A model generated the notes under the pieces. The model had not been told where the DNA came from. It saw only the letters and a list, made by a program, of their open reading frames with translations, and made no database searches. Shown here piece by piece: positions 3,133 through 5,742 of a stretch of 5,742 bases of DNA; position 1 is the first letter of the stretch, and every line of letters begins with the position of its first letter. Made by a program: the position numbers and the translations under genes. The stretch covers positions 1-5,742 of the forward strand of contig CAMXTM010000149.1 of assembly GCA_947246775.1 (NCBI GenBank), read 5' to 3'. The stretch comes from an uncultured Clostridium sp. Lineage in GTDB: Bacteria; Bacillota; Clostridia; Lachnospirales; Anaerotignaceae.

Positions 3133-5733
3133 ATGCTATTATTTTTAGAAACAGTGAATATTGTAGCGATTTTTATTATGGTTTTTATGTTAGTAGTAAT
3201 ATTAAGGCAGCAATCTTCTAAAGTGCAGCTTGCGTTTGTACTGTATGATATGTTTACTATTTTTTTTGTAATTGGTATTCATTTGGAATTACTTCGTTCG
3301 GATACAGTAGGGGAAGCACTTTCTGGGCTGTGTGTGCAATATATAGGACAAGTAGGTTTGTTGATGTCTCTTTTATGGTTTGTTTCAGAATTTGTAAAAA
3401 TTCCTATTTCAGCACGTGTCTATCAATTGGAGGCAATTTGCGATATTTTTGTGCTAGTGGGTATTTTTACAGCGGAGAAACATACTTTTTTTTATAGTTC
3501 TATGAGGATATTAACCGATGGACTGTATAATAGAATAGAAGTAGGGCGTGGTATACTTTGGCATTTGCACTTTGTTCATTTGTATGCTGTTGTGCTTACT
3601 GTTTTAATTTTGTGTATGTTAAAATATAAAACAAGTACACCAATACAAAGAAAAAGGATTAAATATGTTGCAGTAGGGCATGGAGCGATATTGTTATTGC
3701 TTGCGTTAAAAATAGTAGGTGTATTTGGAAGCTATAATCCTATTGTCATTGCTATGGCGTTTAGTATGTCTTGTATGATGTTGGCGGTTGTAAAATATGG
3801 CTATTTTGGCTCACTTCATGCAGCAGTGGATAATGCTTTTAATCATGGAAGTGAAGGTCTTATTGTTTTAGATGATGAAAAGATGATTGTTTTTGTAAAT
3901 CGTAAAATGAATGAGTTGTTTCCAGATATTCATAAAGGGAATACAATAGATAGTTATGAAAAAATAAAAAAGCTGATAGAGGGAAAGGAGCATTTTATTC
4001 ATCAAAATGGCAAAGTGTATGAACTGCGTGTAGAAGATATTATAGAGTATGGCGAAAAAAATGGTTGTATGCTGTGGCTTATTGACCAAACACAGCAAAT
4101 TTTGACTATGAAAAAACTAAAAGAAGCGGACGAAGCAAAAACACAATTTTTAATGATGGTCAGCCATGAACTGCGTACACCTATGAATACGATACTTGGC
4201 ATGAATGAAATGATTATTAGAGAAAGTAAAGAGGAAGAAATCAAAGACTATGCCAATGAAGTAGCAGATGCTGGAGAACATATGTTATTGTTAATTGATG
4301 AAGTGCTTAATGCCTCAAGGCTAGAAAGTGGTATACCTACGATTCAAAAAGAGCCTTATCAGATTAGTAAATTATTTGAAAAAATAGAAGAACTGATGCG
4401 TCAAAATGCAGAAAAAAAGGGGCTTGCTTTTACAGTAGAAGCAGAAAGTGATTTAATGGAACAAGATAATTTTTTAGTAGGGGATTTTGCGCATCTTTTT
4501 CAAGTGCTTATCAATTTACTGTCTAATGCAATCAAATATACAGATAGTGGTTTTGTAAATTTAAAAGCGGAGGTAGTAGAAGAGTTTGAGGGCAAAAAAC
4601 TTGTATTTTCTGTTTGTGACAGTGGAATTGGCATTTGTGAAAAAGAATTAAATATCATATTTGAAAATTTTGAGCGAGGAAGCAATACGAGCAATCGAGA
4701 GGGTATAGGCTTGGGGCTTGCCATTGTAAAGCAGCTTACTGATGCAATGAAAGGAAAAATAACAGTAATAAGCGAATTAGGAAAGGGTAGTATATTTTCC
4801 ATTGCATTGTTGTATGAAAGAGCAACAGAACAACAAATTGCTGCATGGAAAGAAAAAAAGCAAAAAAATGCAGCAAATGTAATATATGGAACAGAACAGG
4901 AGTCACCTGATTTTCATACTAAAACAATTCTTGCGGTAGATGATAACGAACGTAATTTAATGGTGCTAAAACATTTGCTCAAACGAACAAAAGTAAGCAT
5001 AGAAACAGTAGAAGATGGAGAAGAAGCAGTAAAAGCGTGTATGGATAAAAAATATGACTTGATTTTGCTAGACCATATGATGCCGAAAATGAATGGTATT
5101 GCTACACTTTATGAAATCAAAAAAGGAAAAGAGGGAAAAAATCAAGATACGAATGTCATTGCTCTGACTGCAAATGCAGGAAAAGGAGCAGAAGAAATGT
5201 ATTTGTCAAAGGGATTTGTGGGCTATATTAAAAAGCCAATTGACCCAGAACAGTTAGAAGAAATGCTTGTGTATTATCTTGGTATAGAAAAGACAAAACA
5301 GCATATTATCAATGAAGTGATAGAAGAAGAATGGTTAAAAGAGCTGGAACAATATGAGATTGATTCTCAAAAGGGGCTGCGCTATTCGGATATGGATACA
5401 GAATTTTATAAAGAATTGCTCCTATTGTTTGTAAAAGAAAGAGAAAAGCGACAGCAACAGTTGCAAAATAGTTACCAAAATATTATGGCTCAACAAGATA
5501 TATTTGTGCTAGAGCAAGAAATTTGGAATGAATGGATTGCTTGCTGCCATAGACTAAAAGGAGAAGCAAGAGGATTGGGTGCGTTTGAGCTAGGGGAATG
5601 CTTTTATCAGCTAGAGATAGCAGGAGGACATAAAGATAAACAAAAAATAGAACAAATTTATAGGATTGCAAATAAAAAGTGGCAAAAAGTAATAAATGGG
5701 ATTCAAACAACAGTAAAAGAACCGCCTTTATGA
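3133..5733 (+). CDS. Hybrid sensor histidine kinase: 7TM sensor, PAS-like, HisKA, HATPase, receiver, HPt
   Basis: This 866-residue protein contains an entire His-Asp-His relay. About seven hydrophobic helices (roughly 3-25, 32-52, 67-88, 100-117, 143-163, 177-198, 201-222) resemble the seven-helix N-terminal sensor of some Firmicute kinases. A PAS-like domain follows (about 231-320, EGLIVLDDE...FVNRKMNELF). The HisKA H-box SHELRTP has phospho-acceptor His345. The ATPase domain has N-box Asn465, G1 box D496-S-G-I-G, F-box around 509-515, G2 GIGLGL (524-529) and G3 GKG (550-552). The receiver (about 598-715) has Asp603/Asp604, phospho-acceptor Asp647 in LLDHMMPKMNG, Thr679 and Lys701. The C-terminal HPt domain has CHRLKG with His806. 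It autophosphorylates at the membrane and passes phosphate internally to His806, then to a separate response regulator not seen here. ATG 3133 follows AGGA (3121-3124) by 8 bases. All catalytic residues look intact. The ligand is unknown. Confidence 0.93.
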   Translation: MLLFLETVNIVAIFIMVFMLVVILRQQSSKVQLAFVLYDMFTIFFVIGIHLELLRSDTVGEALSGLCVQYIGQVGLLMSLLWFVSEFVKIPISARVYQLEAICDIFVLVGIFTAEKHTFFYSSMRILTDGLYNRIEVGRGILWHLHFVHLYAVVLTVLILCMLKYKTSTPIQRKRIKYVAVGHGAILLLLALKIVGVFGSYNPIVIAMAFSMSCMMLAVVKYGYFGSLHAAVDNAFNHGSEGLIVLDDEKMIVFVNRKMNELFPDIHKGNTIDSYEKIKKLIEGKEHFIHQNGKVYELRVEDIIEYGEKNGCMLWLIDQTQQILTMKKLKEADEAKTQFLMMVSHELRTPMNTILGMNEMIIRESKEEEIKDYANEVADAGEHMLLLIDEVLNASRLESGIPTIQKEPYQISKLFEKIEELMRQNAEKKGLAFTVEAESDLMEQDNFLVGDFAHLFQVLINLLSNAIKYTDSGFVNLKAEVVEEFEGKKLVFSVCDSGIGICEKELNIIFENFERGSNTSNREGIGLGLAIVKQLTDAMKGKITVISELGKGSIFSIALLYERATEQQIAAWKEKKQKNAANVIYGTEQESPDFHTKTILAVDDNERNLMVLKHLLKRTKVSIETVEDGEEAVKACMDKKYDLILLDHMMPKMNGIATLYEIKKGKEGKNQDTNVIALTANAGKGAEEMYLSKGFVGYIKKPIDPEQLEEMLVYYLGIEKTKQHIINEVIEEEWLKELEQYEIDSQKGLRYSDMDTEFYKELLLLFVKEREKRQQQLQNSYQNIMAQQDIFVLEQEIWNEWIACCHRLKGEARGLGAFELGECFYQLEIAGGHKDKQKIEQIYRIANKKWQKVINGIQTTVKEPPL

Positions 5734-5742
5734 TAAATGCGG
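5715..5742 (+). terminator. Left part of a probable terminator hairpin, cut by the window edge
   Basis: CCGC (5722-5725) pairs with GCGG (5739-5742), and TTTA (5727-5730) with TAAA (5734-5737), around a TGA loop that is the kinase stop codon, with one C-T mismatch between the two helices. AAAAGAA (5715-5721) precedes the left arm, so a matching TTCTTTT would be expected just beyond the window, completing a rho-independent terminator. The visible half alone does not prove it. Confidence 0.5.

Noticed and set aside
5730..5742. Start of a next gene at ATG 5730 overlapping the kinase stop
   Set aside because: No ribosome binding site precedes it closely, and the same bases form a hairpin typical of a terminator. 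It cannot be fully excluded because the window ends here.

Overview
The window is AT-rich, densely coding DNA from a low-GC Gram-positive bacterium. A SpoIVFA/SpoIVFB-type pair points to an endospore-forming Firmicute. The poly-T terminators, strong AGG-type ribosome binding sites and gene style fit Clostridia, perhaps Lachnospirales, but the species cannot be read from the sequence.

Left part (1-1925, + strand). A short reading-frame tail enters from the left edge and is followed by a strong rho-independent terminator. A two-gene unit comes next: a membrane-anchored M23/LytM protein of SpoIVFA type, then a SpoIVFB-type site-2 metalloprotease with HEMGH and PLDGG motifs. The SpoIVFA-like gene is split into two overlapping frames (186-608 and 583-1089). 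A single +1 shift at CCC-TAG (603-608) would join them into a 300-residue protein. The second frame ends in an ATGA overlap with the protease gene. In the known Bacillus system this pair forms the mother-cell complex that processes pro-sigma-K at the forespore membrane. A dyad at 1893-1925 closes the unit and faces the convergent gene beyond it.

Middle part (1932-2991). A BlaI/MecI-family repressor gene (- strand) is divergent from a gene for a 164-residue protein with one membrane segment at each end, which I do not recognise. Each gene has a good sigma-A-type promoter. Both promoter spacers carry nearly the same 12-mer (TAGTATATGrTA) in opposite orientation, and the repressor side adds three 10-bp CATATA repeats. 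This looks like a small self-contained regulon in which the usual BlaR1 sensor-protease is absent and an unknown membrane protein stands in the partner position.

Right part (3064-5742). A single large gene encodes a hybrid sensor histidine kinase: seven-helix membrane sensor, PAS-like domain, HisKA, HATPase, receiver and HPt. All phosphorelay residues are present and it has its own extended -10 promoter. The window ends in the middle of what looks like its terminator hairpin. No response regulator with an output domain lies in the window.

No RNA genes, CRISPR arrays, insertion sequences or attachment sites were seen. No gene-free stretch exceeds 300 bases.
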